DNA of 64,000 nt from Mucidula mucida (Eukaryota > Basidiomycota > Agaricomycetes > Agaricales > Physalacriaceae): positions 1 through 64,000 of the forward strand of contig JADNYV010000104.1 of the NCBI GenBank assembly GCA_015501055.1, in the 5' to 3' direction. Under the pieces are notes generated by a model. The model was not told the DNA's origin, did not search any database, and worked only from the letters and a program-made list of their open reading frames with translations. Positions 42,910-54,800 of this stretch are shown here, piece by piece; position 1 is the stretch's first letter, and every line of letters starts with the position of its first letter. The position numbers were made by a program, and so were the translations under genes.

Positions 42910-45640
42910 GTTAAGGATTGATAACTCACATAGACCGTCCCTCGACTCGAACGATCCAGCCTCATGTGCTTGCCTTGATGCGCAGTTACCCGGGCATGCT
43001 TCACCTTCTTATCCTCCTCGAGATTTGCTTGCTTAGTGAAGCACCGAAAAGCAATGCGGCAGGCTATCTCTCCTGCTCCGCGTATTCGCCACAGGCAGGC
43101 TGGGCCAGCGAAATCAGCGGTAGTGCAAGCAGATAGCAGACTTGAGAGATATTGTGGGCGGAAAGTGGATTTCAGCTTTTAGCGATGGGTCGCTGCCTCA
43201 GGCTCCGTGTCAGGACCCGCGCGCTTGCAGAGAGGAAAGTGATGACCGTCCTGGGCGTACCCAATGATAAGCCTGTGATGGCCGGACCGTGTTAATTCCT
43301 TCAAATAGTAGTCGCGAGTTTAAAGCGCGGAGAGCAGTACACAAGAGAGAGTGTTGATAGGAAAATGAATGGCCGCTGTGGCCTGCTTTTTCTTTTTCTT
43401 TTCCTTCGAATACCACTGTACATTCCGAACGGCATCTTTGCTCCGTTTCCAGTGCCATCCAGAAATTATCCAATTTTTTACGGGACGAGCTTCGGGAGAA
43501 TAATAGTCATTTGGGCAAGTGAAAGGTCCGCTCAAAAGACGTCGACAGCGGGAGAAAGAATGAAGAAGGTCGAAGTGGTGATGTTGAGAGCAAGGATGCA
43601 CGACTGCCTAATCGAGAATTCTTGCTTGCTTCCCGCCGCCATCATGGAACCTTTTCTCTCGTCCGTTATTGTATCTGAGATTGCTTCCAACTCGTCGCCT
43701 GCCTTGATCTTCGCCATGGTCTCAAAGTGATCGATCCTCAAAATGTTGGAAGCCACCTACCTCGTTAAGATCTGAAGAGAAAAACTCTAAATGGTTGCTG
43801 GAAACGTCGGTGATCAATGCTGCACGGGTCAGGATGGTCTGTTTGCATTTAACCTTTCTCTACGATATCTCAAATGCCCCTTACAGGCCGATAACATGTT
43901 TTTATCATGAGCCACAAATCTGCATCACAGGTCTGTCTTTCCCACTGCATAACCCTCTCTACTTATGGACATTTTCCATTCTGACTGGAGTGGACGGGTA
44001 ACTGCACATCAAGGAAAGCACGCGAGGCTGGATCGTCGGAGTCGAGGGACGGTTTAATGATTTAGTGCGAGTTCTGAATTCTCGACTTTGGCCTCTCGCA
44101 CTGACTTATGAGCAGGCTGCATAACGTACGTTTCACGATGCGGGTTTTGCCTCAAGTCCATGGACCCTACACACCGTGAAAATATAAGAAGAGTATCTGC
44201 AAGACCATTTCCGTTTGCAACAAGGCGCTTTCAAGAAAGAAGCGGACATCCTGCAGGAATACTACTCCGGAAGCTTCAAGGTTTGTACACATTGACGACC
44301 AATATTGGCTCGTTCCCCATTAGCGCTTCAGCACTCGAAGTCTCGAACCGCTCTAAAGACTTTGTCTGAGGGCCGCGGTGAGATGCGAGGCTGCACAAGA
44401 ATTGTTCGCCATGGAAGTTGTGCTTGAGCCTGACCCGTCGTGATGACTAGGTACTCTGGTTTTTGGACTTTTGATTTTTCTTGATGAACTACAGCTACTT
44501 GTTGTTGGTTCGCCATTATGTGAATGGAGTACTACTTCACCCATGATGCGAGTAGTACGTTCCTTCAGGACGTACACGGAGCAACGGGGAAAGCGGCGAG
44601 CCGAAACGAGTCCCCGATTGTATTGTATCCCTTTGAGTCCTCGTATCGTTCTTGATCTTAGTTAGAGTACTGTACTACTTGTAGTGATGCTTCCCGAGTC
44701 TGAATTAATTATGGCCAATGACTATCGACCTCTGAATGAGTAGATGATATGTTACATGAATGTCAACGATCAAGGCGCCACACTTCACGCCTTGCTATAT
44801 TCGGAACAGATCTTGTATAGCCACTAAATGCTGTACCAGAGCCTTCCATTATTTGCCGCCTTTGGCTCTCCATCACTGAAAAGCCACCAATAGACGCGCG
44901 GCGCCGACACCGCATGGTCCTTCTGTTGATTCACATCAAAACAAAAGGATCCACACTCCCACGCTCCCAATTGTATAAATTCCGGGGCCTTCTTACAAGT
45001 ATGTTTGTCTCTTGCCATTTCTTTGTCATGTCCCAAGGTTGCCACCGGTTATTGACATCCAACACAAGCGACCCAGGCTTTCCTTGATGAACATCTCTAT
45101 CATCTCGGCTACAAGCCGCAGATTGGGACCCCTCCTGGTGCGTTTATTGTGGTGTTAATGCTAAACCATTGTCTAACTTCGCTCGGCCTAGGTGTTACCC
45201 ATCACTGGCTTCTTGGTGTCCTTACCGGTCCCTCCGCAATGGGTCACGACACATTCACCCAGCTCACTGTGTCCCGCCACTCCCCGACCGGGGTCTCATG
45301 TGGCGAGTCCATGTGTCAATCGACATCTTATATCAGAACTTCGGACCATTGGCACTGCCTCTATTCTGTGTATTGCAGAAGCTTCTATGGGTGTACCCTT
45401 CTTGTCCAGACGGAAAGTGGTGTCTTCCTTCCAGTGGATGCCTTCTCAGCGTTAGTGGCACTACTTCTAAAGACAATGTTCTCTTCCTCGCTCACACCGC
45501 GCCCGGCGCTACGCAAATGGCGTTGCCTCATACACAAGAAGCTCATTCGGTCAAACGTCTCCGGTACCACATCACCTCTACGCCTCTCCCTTCTCAGCTC
45601 GCGATGACACCTCGACCTTGTGCATCAGCGATCAACTATT
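42910..45640. repeat. Inverted repeat, right arm (mirrors 34249-37270)
   Basis: See 34249-37270. This arm lacks the 325-bp MITE and retains the sequence beyond 45640 that gypsy 2 has replaced on the other arm. It includes the NTPase-family fragment at 43400-43780 (ALIFAMVSK*SILKMLEATY). Confidence 0.85.
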
Positions 45641-46150
45641 ATCGTTGAACGTGATGATCATGATGGATGATCTACATGTTAAGGAGACGGAGGAGACATA
45701 TTCCTTGCCCCTTGTGGGACTGAGTCCTGCACTCTTTGTAGAAGGTAGACGACTCCGTCTGCAATGCGACCCCGCCGTCACCCCGGCTGGGCAAGCAGAT
45801 AACATGTAGTGCCGGGACATGAACTGGGTGCATATGTCCTGACGAAGGGGCATAAAGGTGCGATGGAGAGAACGAGAAACAAGCCTTGGGTACTCTTCAG
45901 GTTGTCGGACGGAGTTGAGTGGCATCATACCTCAATGAACACACCAGGATGGGTCCCAATCTTTTGATTGTAACCGAGACGATACATATGTTCGTCGACG
46001 AGATCCTTCACCGCTTGCGTTCAATGCCAATGACTGTTGGCGACCTTGAGGCATGACGAAGAAATGGAAAGAGACAAATGTACTTACTTGCAAGTAGGCC
46101 CCAGAAATATATCTGAGTAATCGGGAGTGTGCATCCTTGTTTTGATGTGA
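45028..46150. pseudogene. Family U copies joined tail to tail, decayed
   Basis: 45028-45808 is a plus-strand family U copy, with YLGYKPQIGTPPGAFIVV-like sequence, then CLYSVYCRSFYGCTLLVQTE and SPLRLSLLSSR, interrupted by shifts. 45809-46150 is the 5' part of another copy on the minus strand, including its promoter-like flank. The join (word GTAGTGCCGGGACATGAACT) is identical at 60341, so the chimera existed before it was duplicated. Confidence 0.6.
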
Positions 46151-46690
46151 ATGTCGGCACCACGTTCGTAATTCATGTTTTTTATGTGACGCAAGTGCTA
46201 CTCGACCTATGATGCGAGTAGTATGTTCCTTTAATGCGTATGAAACGAGTCCCCGATCGGACTGGAAATTTCTTGTACCATTCTTGATTCTAGTCAGAGT
46301 ACTTACTACTGATAGTAACATACTCTAGTCGAGAGCAATACATGCAAGTCTCAATTTAGTAGGGATTTGATGCCTGTTGCAACCCATTAATAGTGCGATA
46401 ATACGCTGTACTAGAACCATAAATGTTAACAATCAATACGCCACACTTCATTTTCCCCCTTGGGTTCAGACCAGACCATGTATAGCCGTAGTACTATCCC
46501 AAACGCGCTTGATTAGAAGAGAACATTGGATTTGACTCAGTCGTAGTCTAACAGACGTCGTCAGCCTGTGCCAGTTGAACCGATTATCACCCAGTATCGT
46601 AGTAGAACATGAGCGCCGTCGCGTCGAGTCAAGCATCGCTTCATCACGTTACTTCTGATTCATCTGCGCCATCAAATTGCTCAGAGCGAC
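46151..46690. other. Right-arm sequence missing from the left arm
   Basis: No gene supported. The words around 46440-46500 match 37980-38045. Together with 45640-46150 this is the ~1 kb that has no counterpart on the left arm, where gypsy 2 sits instead. Confidence 0.4.
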
Positions 46691-47002
46691 TACGACCAGA
46701 CATCTACTACAGATGCTGCCACAGTAAAACAACCGCCGTCACCTGCGTCACCGACAAAGGTTTAGCCCCAGGCGCGTCTGCAAAGCATTCACAAAGTGTC
46801 ATATCTTGCCCCGAACAAAAAAAGAAGGATTAGCTGACACGAAGGGCTCACGTACAACGCCACGCTCTTGCTGTACAATCTCTTGAGAATGTCATCACCT
46901 ACAGAATGATCTTGAAGAGCTGGTAAACGTCACCAAGTCCATCGCTCTCAGCGATCCAGAGAGACTTGAAGTCGAGCGAGAATGTGTGGGTGTAGAAAGG
47001 GG

Positions 47003-47416
47003 TCAAACAAGCTGAGGAAACAGCAAGCATTGGCTCGTCCTCGTCAGGCAAAAACCGGTGTTATTTGAAATGCTACAACATCTCCGAGAGAGACGCGTAT
47101 GTCGTACAAGCGATTGCACACTCATGAGAATCTCGTGAGGGATTGAGAGAATGGTATTGTAGACGTCGCGCGCCGCGAAACCGTACTTCTGGATGGCATC
47201 ATTGAGCAAAAACCAGAACGCGTAGTCGATCTCTTTGTCCCGGTCATAAGCGAGCGGGTCACTCCGGGAAACTGCATCCTCGCCCTCGTCCATATTGCCG
47301 TCCATGCCGCAATCCTTCATGTCCTCGTCCTTCCCAAGTTCACAGAGAACCCGATGGGCATAAATGTGCTCTAGAAAGTCATTAGCCCCAGAGGACGGCG
47401 GCAAGTAGCTCGCCAT
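47003..47416 (-). CDS. Uncharacterised ORF, possible exon of NTPase-family gene
   Basis: Open for 137 codons on the minus strand, starting near MASYLPPSSGANDFLEHIYA, with an acidic middle (KDEDMKDCGMDGNMDEGED) and DYAFWFLLNDAIQKYGFAA. It lies downstream of the decayed P-loop gene on the same strand, so it could be a late exon. No domain recognised; the last third (after EILMSVQSLVRHT) is probably intron read-through. Confidence 0.35.
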   Translation of the reverse strand: MASYLPPSSGANDFLEHIYAHRVLCELGKDEDMKDCGMDGNMDEGEDAVSRSDPLAYDRDKEIDYAFWFLLNDAIQKYGFAARDVYNTILSIPHEILMSVQSLVRHTRLSRRCCSISNNTGFCLTRTSQCLLFPQLV

Positions 47417-47639
47417 TTCCGTGCGGAACTGGCTGTATTCTGGCTACAGGGTAAGACTGCATTCAAAAGACACCATGTTAGTATGATGTGTTGAGGATAG
47501 TCTAAGGCTCACCCTTTCCGCAGCTCTCTCTTACTCCACAGTGGCAACGACATCCTCCTGGTCGGTCGCTGTTAAGTACATGCACGAAAGTGAACCGGAT
47601 CGAGGGGGCCGCATGGATGGGACAACAGGTGCTTTCGAC

Positions 47640-48340
47640 GAGGATTGCCTCTGGTCCCGTTAAGGTTATCATCGATGAAAATCCAAATGAACGCGCTGAA
47701 TCCGACTGGGTCGTCCCGAAAGACCGGTCTTTTCGGCATGGATGAGACCCTGGCGCTGTAAACCTTTCAACGGATAGAGACGACTGAGACGGAGCCATAA
47801 GGCGAATTAAGCTGCACCACAGGAAGAAGGTTTTCCCTGCAAATTATGAGCATTTCAAGTTTTGCGAGAATAGAGGTGCTTACCGATGCCTGACTGACCA
47901 TTGAAAACGCCGCGACGGAGAGAGCTAGCGGCTTTCAAAACGCAGTCGAAGAGAATTTTAGATGACTTGCGAACGAATGAGTTGATGCCTTCCGGGTGCA
48001 ATAGTAGGCTTTATTTCTTGAGCACTTTGTCCTTGTCGAATGCGATGCCGAGAGAACTCTTGCCGCTCTGCAGTAGCTTCCTGCCGGTGCGAGTCAGGAG
48101 CAAAGTTCCATCGGGAGTGGTCTAGGACAATATATTGTCAAGATCATGTTCAAAATCATCATTGTGGGGAGAGATTCTTGTTCTCGTCGGCGGCGCGCAG
48201 AGCAAAGAAGGTGGCCTCTAACATTTCGGGGTGCATTTGCCGAACGAATCGCTTCGAGGACATGGCGAAGATGAGGAGTCAAGTGCGCCATGACATTGAT
48301 AGAGTGGTGGCGGAAATCAAGTTTGTCGAAGCTCAATTAG
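47640..48340 (-). pseudogene. P-loop NTPase gene, right-arm copy, decayed
   Basis: Minus strand: FVRQMHPEMLEATFFALRAA near 48240, then LLLHPEGINSFVRKSSKILF and GVFNGQSGIG ending at 47884. An intron GTAAGC...TTTGCAG follows, and the next exon from 47836 reads KTFFLWCSLIRLMAPSQ. The Walker A motif GQSGIGKT is thus intact after splicing. A TAA replaces the Glu codon of KKES, and later frames shift, so the gene is dead. Same family as 24873-26093. Confidence 0.55.
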
Positions 48341-48508
48341 GAAGCCGCGTGTCCTTTCTCACCATCAATCAGCTATTGATTCTTTCGTTTTTCAATCGCG
48401 TATGTTTTCGACAATCTCATATACATAAAGAGACCGACTTTTTCCCTCTCCAAGTCCCAACGCGGCCGGAAAAAAACTCGGAGTACATTCCCGTACAGCA
48501 TGGCAAAC

Positions 48509-48517
48509 GCTGGCGAT
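48509..48517. other. Empty target site of the 11.27-kb TIR element
   Basis: Plus strand GCTGGCGAT, minus strand ATCGCCAGC, occupies the position homologous to the ATTGCCAGT duplication. Flanks match 13067 downwards on one side and 24359 upwards on the other, with nothing between. Confidence 0.75.
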
Positions 48518-51500
48518 GGAATCACTCGGCGTCCTCGACAAATGTACGGCGAGTCGGAATATACAGAACAAGTCGGAAAGGACAAGAAAAATGCAGCTTT
48601 CCCTACTTCCCTCCACAAAGCAGACAAACGACCACCATTCAAAGGAATTGACACGTCGTGGCCATCTCAGACGTTTAGAACGGTCGCCAATCTACTTCTA
48701 GCGCGAGTCCCAAGGAGTCCCATCATTGCCTCCAAGTCGCCTAACTCAGCAGAGACCCGTCATCGGAAGCTGAGCGCCACCGCTCGGGAGCAAGTCCGCG
48801 AGCCCGGCGCACTTCAGACATTCATCCCGAAATGTGTCTAGCTCCTTAATACACCCGACCTTTCCGTCTCTCAAACCTGCTTCTAATATCGCCGAACATT
48901 GATTTTAGCGGCGTATGAGGACGAACTGTTGGAGGCGGGACTATGCTGGTGATTAACAATAGTGATCCTTGTTTACTCTTTCGTCCTGCATTGACTTGTG
49001 TTTCCTGCGGATTCTCAGCGCGATTAAAGTTTTAGCGGACAACACCGGCGATGGAGCAAAATTCAATGATACTACATTCACGACCAAACCCGTGGACGAT
49101 ACTGTTCCTGGAGTTTGAGCTGCGCGCAGTTCATGTAAATTGGGTTTAATCCATACACCAGGCCAATACGAGGTGAGTCCCCTGCCTTCGGCCCAAAACT
49201 CTTGCTCAACAACACTTTTGGCTAGGTTCGCTAGGTCGCAAAGAAGTGTCGGTTCATTACCGTCCGGGTCCAAAAATGAACCAGGTGAGTGTTATTCCTG
49301 CCTTCCGCACCTCTCAAGACCTCACTCTTATGCAGTCAGCCTTTCGGCGCTTTCTAGGCTTCGGCATTCTATTTTCTTTTCGTTTTATTGCACGCGACGA
49401 TATAGGCAAGTTGTACGGACGATTGTCTTTGTGGCACCAACCAAGATTGACTTCCCAGGCCTGACGAGTTTTCAAGACTGAGCGGAACGTTTCAGTTCCC
49501 TCAGCTCTTACGTTCACTCGTCAGGTTAATGGAAAATTTCTTCTATTACACTTGCTCTATTCCTTACATAGTTCGCTAGCTACTTTCTCGTCGCCCACCC
49601 TTTGTATGTTACCTTCCCAGGACTCTCAATCGCATCGCGGCCTCCGTGTACTCACGGGGGTTTGCTATCTGGCTTCTTTCATCGCTTCAGACTCCTGAGA
49701 TTGGTGTACCAATGGTATCAGCCGGGCCCACAATGCTCTGCATCACGTACTAGTGAAGAAAAAAACAGAGAAAACATTTCGGAACTTTCTTTTTAAAGGC
49801 CGCGGGGACTCGTGAGGGACGAGGCTGCGCTGCTGGCAGCCTTCTGCGCGTTCAAGACACAGGAACGATTGTAACAGTGATTGTAACCAATTGAGTATCG
49901 AAGAAGAATTTTATTCCAATGAACTATGATAAGGAAATATGGTATACAGGCAGGCTTTGCTTGACAAGGGACAGAAACGACGTGCGCAAAGAGTTCAGAA
50001 CACGAATCAAGATATAAATGGTAGTCGAGCTATAGCATGGGAACGAGTTCACGAAACTCGACGAATCGCAGGAGCGAAAACTGTGTTGGCTTTGCATCGT
50101 CCTTTAGAGTTGTGAACGGGATGATGAGCAAGGTAGGTGCCAGTGAAATCTATACAAGCGGCGAAATAGGTGGGACACCAGCAGGGAGAGAATCGATGAT
50201 GCGATTCAGTTATCAGAGAAGAACGATGTCGTCCAGCTACACGTTGTAGAGCACCACTCTGAATTCCGCATGATTAGCATGCATTCGCGAGTGCGTGCCT
50301 CCTAGGTACTCGAGTCTATCGCTCTCTCCAACGGCGGCACAATTTTCGGAACCTGCACGTAAACACTGCGTAAGTTAAACATCCATGATATAGTATGTGC
50401 GTCGTAATCCGGCGGTCGTCTCACTCGAAGTCGCCTCGGAACGATTCCCTGCAGCCTAAAGACTGCGATAATGTGAGTTGTGGATTCTTGACCGTTCACT
50501 GAAAAGCCCCACTTTGTAAGCGCACTGACAACCCGTAATGTGGCCTCGCTGCTTGTCAAAATCAAGCAAGAGATATGTCCAGAGCTGCGGTAGATCTGCC
50601 GCTCCAGCATCGGCAAACTACGGGGATCGAGCGCGTCTTGATTGGTGTGGAACTACAATACGCAGTGACTAAAGATTTTAGCCAGAAGCGCATTGGGGAT
50701 GGAACTTTCGCAAATGCGATAGCGGCGTGCCGAGAGGAGATTCGAGCCTTAGGGACTTCCGCTAAGACTTGTCGCCAACGCTATCGCTCTTCGCGTTATC
50801 AGTCCGAGGGTGAGTGAACACTGGTCGGGGAAGAATCGAGTACGCTGCTGGCAGGCAAAGATATGATATGGAACTGCGGTACACAGGAAGGCCTTACTCG
50901 ACGGCGAGACAGAAGAGACGCGGACAAAGAGTACAGAACACGAATCAAGAGACAGTTGAATGGTAGTCGAGCTATAGGAGGGAACGAGTCCACGAAACTG
51001 CTTTCTCGACCGTAATCGCAGGAGCGAGAACAGCAGTGGTTTCTGGGAAAGGCATACTTTCTCACGTTTTAAATGGAAAGAAGTCGACCGCCGTGTTATT
51101 TTAGGGCTCGGGGCAAGCGCCTAGCACTTTGCCTTCCAGTAGCAACAGACGGAACACCAATGTTCGCGAAATCATCTTGAAAATGCGCCGATTCGTCAAG
51201 GCAAACGGGAACCTGTTAGGATCCAGGAGTTCCTTGAGACTGCATCAAGAAGAGGCAGGGTCAGACCACATCGCATATGGTCATGAAAGGCCACTTACAA
51301 TCAACTCTGACTAGATTGGCCTGAGGCCTCCAGTGTAGTGTTCGGTCAAAGGACGTTGGTCCGACGCGAAAGGGGAGAGGATTGAGCAAGGCATGCTACC
51401 GAAAGGTGTACTGCCCGGGGAGGTCAGGGAACTGCAGGCAGCTCCTGCATCTCCAAGATAGACGATCAAGTCTTGCCGATTGTTTTCGAAGGGCGACGAC

Positions 51501-52010
51501 TATTCGCATGGACTCCGAAAAGTCATAACTGGACCCGCCGAAGCATCCGCCCGATGAAAGGTTTGAGCCAGTCGATGAAGATAACCGTGAATAAGGAGTG
51601 TGGGTCCTGGGGAAAAGACGGACAAAGTTGGTGGGTACCGGTTTAGTAACGATGATAGCCCCATGGCGAAAATTTTCCACTGGATATAGAGATGATACCC
51701 CGCCTCCGCTGCTGTAACTTCGAGCAACCATAGACGTCTCCTGGAGTGACAAATTCAGCTGAAGCTTCCCCGTCGGCATGCGCAGCCAGTGCGAACGCGA
51801 GCCGCCAAGTCATCACTGTAGAGGGGGTCATAGACCGGATAGCATTCGGAGACTCGTCGCAAGGCAAGTAATCATTCTGTTAAAGGATTAGTTTCTATAG
51901 AACATCTGGATTCTGAACAAAAAAGACAGGCGTACAGATCTGGTGGCTATGTTGTGTTCTGTTTCGCTAATTTCAGATAAGGGCCATTCAACGGGGCGGC
52001 GACTCAAGCG
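48518..52010. other. Repeat mosaic, no complete gene
   Basis: 48518-49290 mirrors 12230-13067. 49840-50110 and 50840-51130 are copies of the repeat at 10690-11040 and 38480-38870. 51310-51470 shares a repeat with 55400-55520. Short frames, such as 51396-51779 minus, were not recognised. 50110-50830 shows nothing I can name. Confidence 0.4.
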
Positions 52011-53444
52011 TCAGAATGTTCTTGTTTGTTTGGGTTCTGGTGTGCCTCCGCGCCATGATGGAGCTTGTCGGTAAACTGTACGGATTGAAGACTTCGAACG
52101 TCTGGTGTCCTCAGCAGCCTGTCGAAGAAGTCTTCCGAGTAAGACTTTTAATTTGTGTTGATGTCCTGGTCGAGTTTGACCGTGAAATGTGTCCGAGAAC
52201 AGAAAAGCGTGAACGATAGGAGAGACGATGACCGAAAAAGTGAGGCCTGAAGAAGGAAAAATGCCCCGAAGAGTAGGGAGGGTTATGCAGTGGGGGACGG
52301 ACCTGTCATGCAGTTTTGTGGCTCTTTGTTGCACATGGGTCAAACACGCGCTGGTAACGAGTTTCATGGTGATATTGACACATGATGGAAGAGAACAAGG
52401 TCATAGACTAGGCATTTGTGGCATTTTTGTGATAGCAAGAAACAAGCGGTGCTAGCGATTTCATTGATGGGCATCGACGGAAACCCCGAGGGCCGGGCCG
52501 GAGGAAGTTGCTGACAACAAGTCACGATCGAAACCAGTGCTGCGTCGCTCTCTTGCTGTTAATTTCTTCTTTCCATTGAACTGTTTGCTCTCCGTTTCCG
52601 TTAGCATCTTATGCCGGCGCATTATGTCACTTCGTCGCGAGAATTGGAGATCTGCATGTTTGCGCATGTGTCACCAGCCCCTCCCCTCTATGATGTTGAT
52701 ATGTTCTGTGCCCCGCTACATTTCCATGCAGATCTTTGCTCGTGCTCTCCAGCTTATGCCATAACAAACAAAATATTGGATCATGCTCAAACGAGGCGGT
52801 GTTCATGACTCACACCTTGCTCGTCCATTCTTGGAACCCTCTTCCTCCCCCGCTGGCACACGCGTCTAAGGTCATCTTCTCGGAGGTTCTGGGCGCAAAC
52901 CACTTCTGTCCTTCGACACCTTTCGCAGATCCTTTCCATGCTTCAACGTCAACAGATTAGGACTACCCCCCTCCACGTCCGTCGTCATTGGTCATGTTTC
53001 CGTTTCATTATTGCGGACTACAGCAGTGCGTACATTCCTCGCCACCATCTAAATTCTTCGCTCACTATCTTGGACACCCTTAGAATAGAATCAATTGTAC
53101 ATGGCTTTCTCCCCGCTGTCACACGCCCTGTACTCGCTCCATTTCTCTTCAGTCTTTAGCTCTCCGTCACTGTCAGCCACCAATGGACGCGTGGCCCCGA
53201 CACCGCATATCCTCGTGTTGATTCACACCAAAACATGGATCTACACTCCCACATGCCCGATTAGATAAATTCCTGGGCCTTCTCGCAAGTACGTCTATCC
53301 CTTTCCGTTTCTTCGTCATGTCGCAAACTCACCACCAGTCATCATCCAGCACAAGCTATCAAGGATTTAATTCACGAGTATCTCTATCCTCTCCGCTACA
53401 CGCGGCAGACTGGAACCCCTCTTGGTGCGTTTATTGAGGCGTAA

Positions 53445-54645
53445 ATGCCAAAACATTGTCTAACCTCGCTCGGCCTGAAGGTTACCCAACGATGGTTTTT
53501 TGTTTTCGTCTATCGCACCCTCTTATCCCTTCGTCAAGACACATTCACCCAGCTCATGCCCCGGCACTACCTTCTATCAGCTTACACGACCGACATCTCA
53601 TGTGGCGAGCGATGTTGTGCTATGTCTGATCAAATCGACGGCCTTTACTAGAATGCACCTTCTTACGGAACTGATGTGGCACACTGTCTACTCTAGGTGC
53701 CTCAAGACGTTTAGACTTCATAGCGAATGGACTTTAATAATTCAAGCACAAAGTAGTGCCTTCCTGTCGTTGGATGGCTTCTCGCTATTCATGACGCTAC
53801 TTCTGAACACACCGTCCCGTTACATCTCGTTGGAGGTTTTCAATGCCGAGCTGTTACATCCCTGCTTCTTCCCTACACCGTGCATAACACCGCGCAAGTG
53901 GCTTCGCCTCGTGATTAAGAGGTTCCTCGGGCATTTGTCGAACATAAACTCGGACGTCGGCGGTACCACATCACCTCTACGTCTTTCCTTCTCGGCTCGC
54001 GACCACACCTCGACCCTGTGCATATATCTCGACGGTTCAAACTCAAGCACCGGAAACAGCGAATCTCTCATGGCAGTCATCAACCATTTACTATCGTTGG
54101 ACGCATCGATCATGTTGGACGATCTAGATGTCGAGGGGTCCTACGCGCCACTCGTGGTAGAACTGCTCCCTGCGCTCCTCAGGAATGACAGACTGCTCCG
54201 TCTGCAAGGACTTCCAGTGGATTGTGAGTTGGCTAGTGCATCTCGTCATTACTTTACTGATACTATACTAATCATTGATACTTTAAGCTGTGGCTTGTAC
54301 ACGGCTTTCGTTGTGTGTCAAGCTGCCTGCCGCCCTTATCCTCGACTTCTCGACGCCGAACGCGATAAGCACATTCGTCTCTTGGCTGCCACGAATATTG
54401 ACATCGATTCAGGATGAACGTCGCGCTCAACCTCTGAGGGTATACCTCTGCTTCAAGTACGACGCCATGCTCGGCACGAAAGACCACAGGCTCTGTCGGA
54501 CCTCAAAGACATCCTTGCAGAGCATCCTCTCGCTCGCATCGCCATAGAAAGTCTGGATGCCATTGACGATGTGCCAGATTCTGTTTTGGACGCGTTGTTG
54601 ACTGGCCTCATGCGCAGAGCACGAGAGATACTGAGGTTAAACTGA
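53445..54645 (+). pseudogene. Family U copy, nearly intact
   Basis: Starts MPKHCLTSLGLKVTQRWFFV. The first donor has become GCGATG where the intact copy has GTAACG. The second exon is open and reads WTLIIQAQSSAFLSLDGFSL onward through LVVELLPALLRNDRLLRLQG. The last exon VACTRLSLCVKLPAALILDF loses one G at 54490 (CTCTGTCGG against CTCTGGTCGG), breaking the frame before SDLKDILAEHPLARIAI. Compared with 7258-8447 it has two lesions, so it is probably a recent pseudogene. Confidence 0.6.
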
Positions 54646-54707
54646 TGGTTCTCTATTGATTGTATTGTAGAAAACGGAACAATCTACAGTACACAGTGAC
54701 ATTTCGC

Positions 54708-54800
54708 TTAAGAAATTTTTAGACTAGCAAGGTGTTCTTCGAGTAAAGTAATCCCGGAAACAAAGTATTCCACCATTTCCTTAGCCGTAACATCATTGGG
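54708..54800 (-). pseudogene. DUF6535 gene 3' end fragment
   Basis: The last ~30 codons of the gene at 4042-7196, including the stop (TTAAG on plus), copied with the inverted repeat. No upstream part is present. Confidence 0.85.

Larger units (their letters stand above)
46691..48508. repeat. Inverted repeat, right arm (mirrors 24359-27476)
   Basis: Reverse-complement counterpart of 24359-27476, without the 351-bp MITE. Confidence 0.7.
52025..54800. repeat. Inverted repeat, right arm (mirrors 7104-9860)
   Basis: Reverse complement of 7104-9860 from the DUF6535 gene end (54708-54800) through a family U gene to its upstream flank. Confidence 0.88.
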
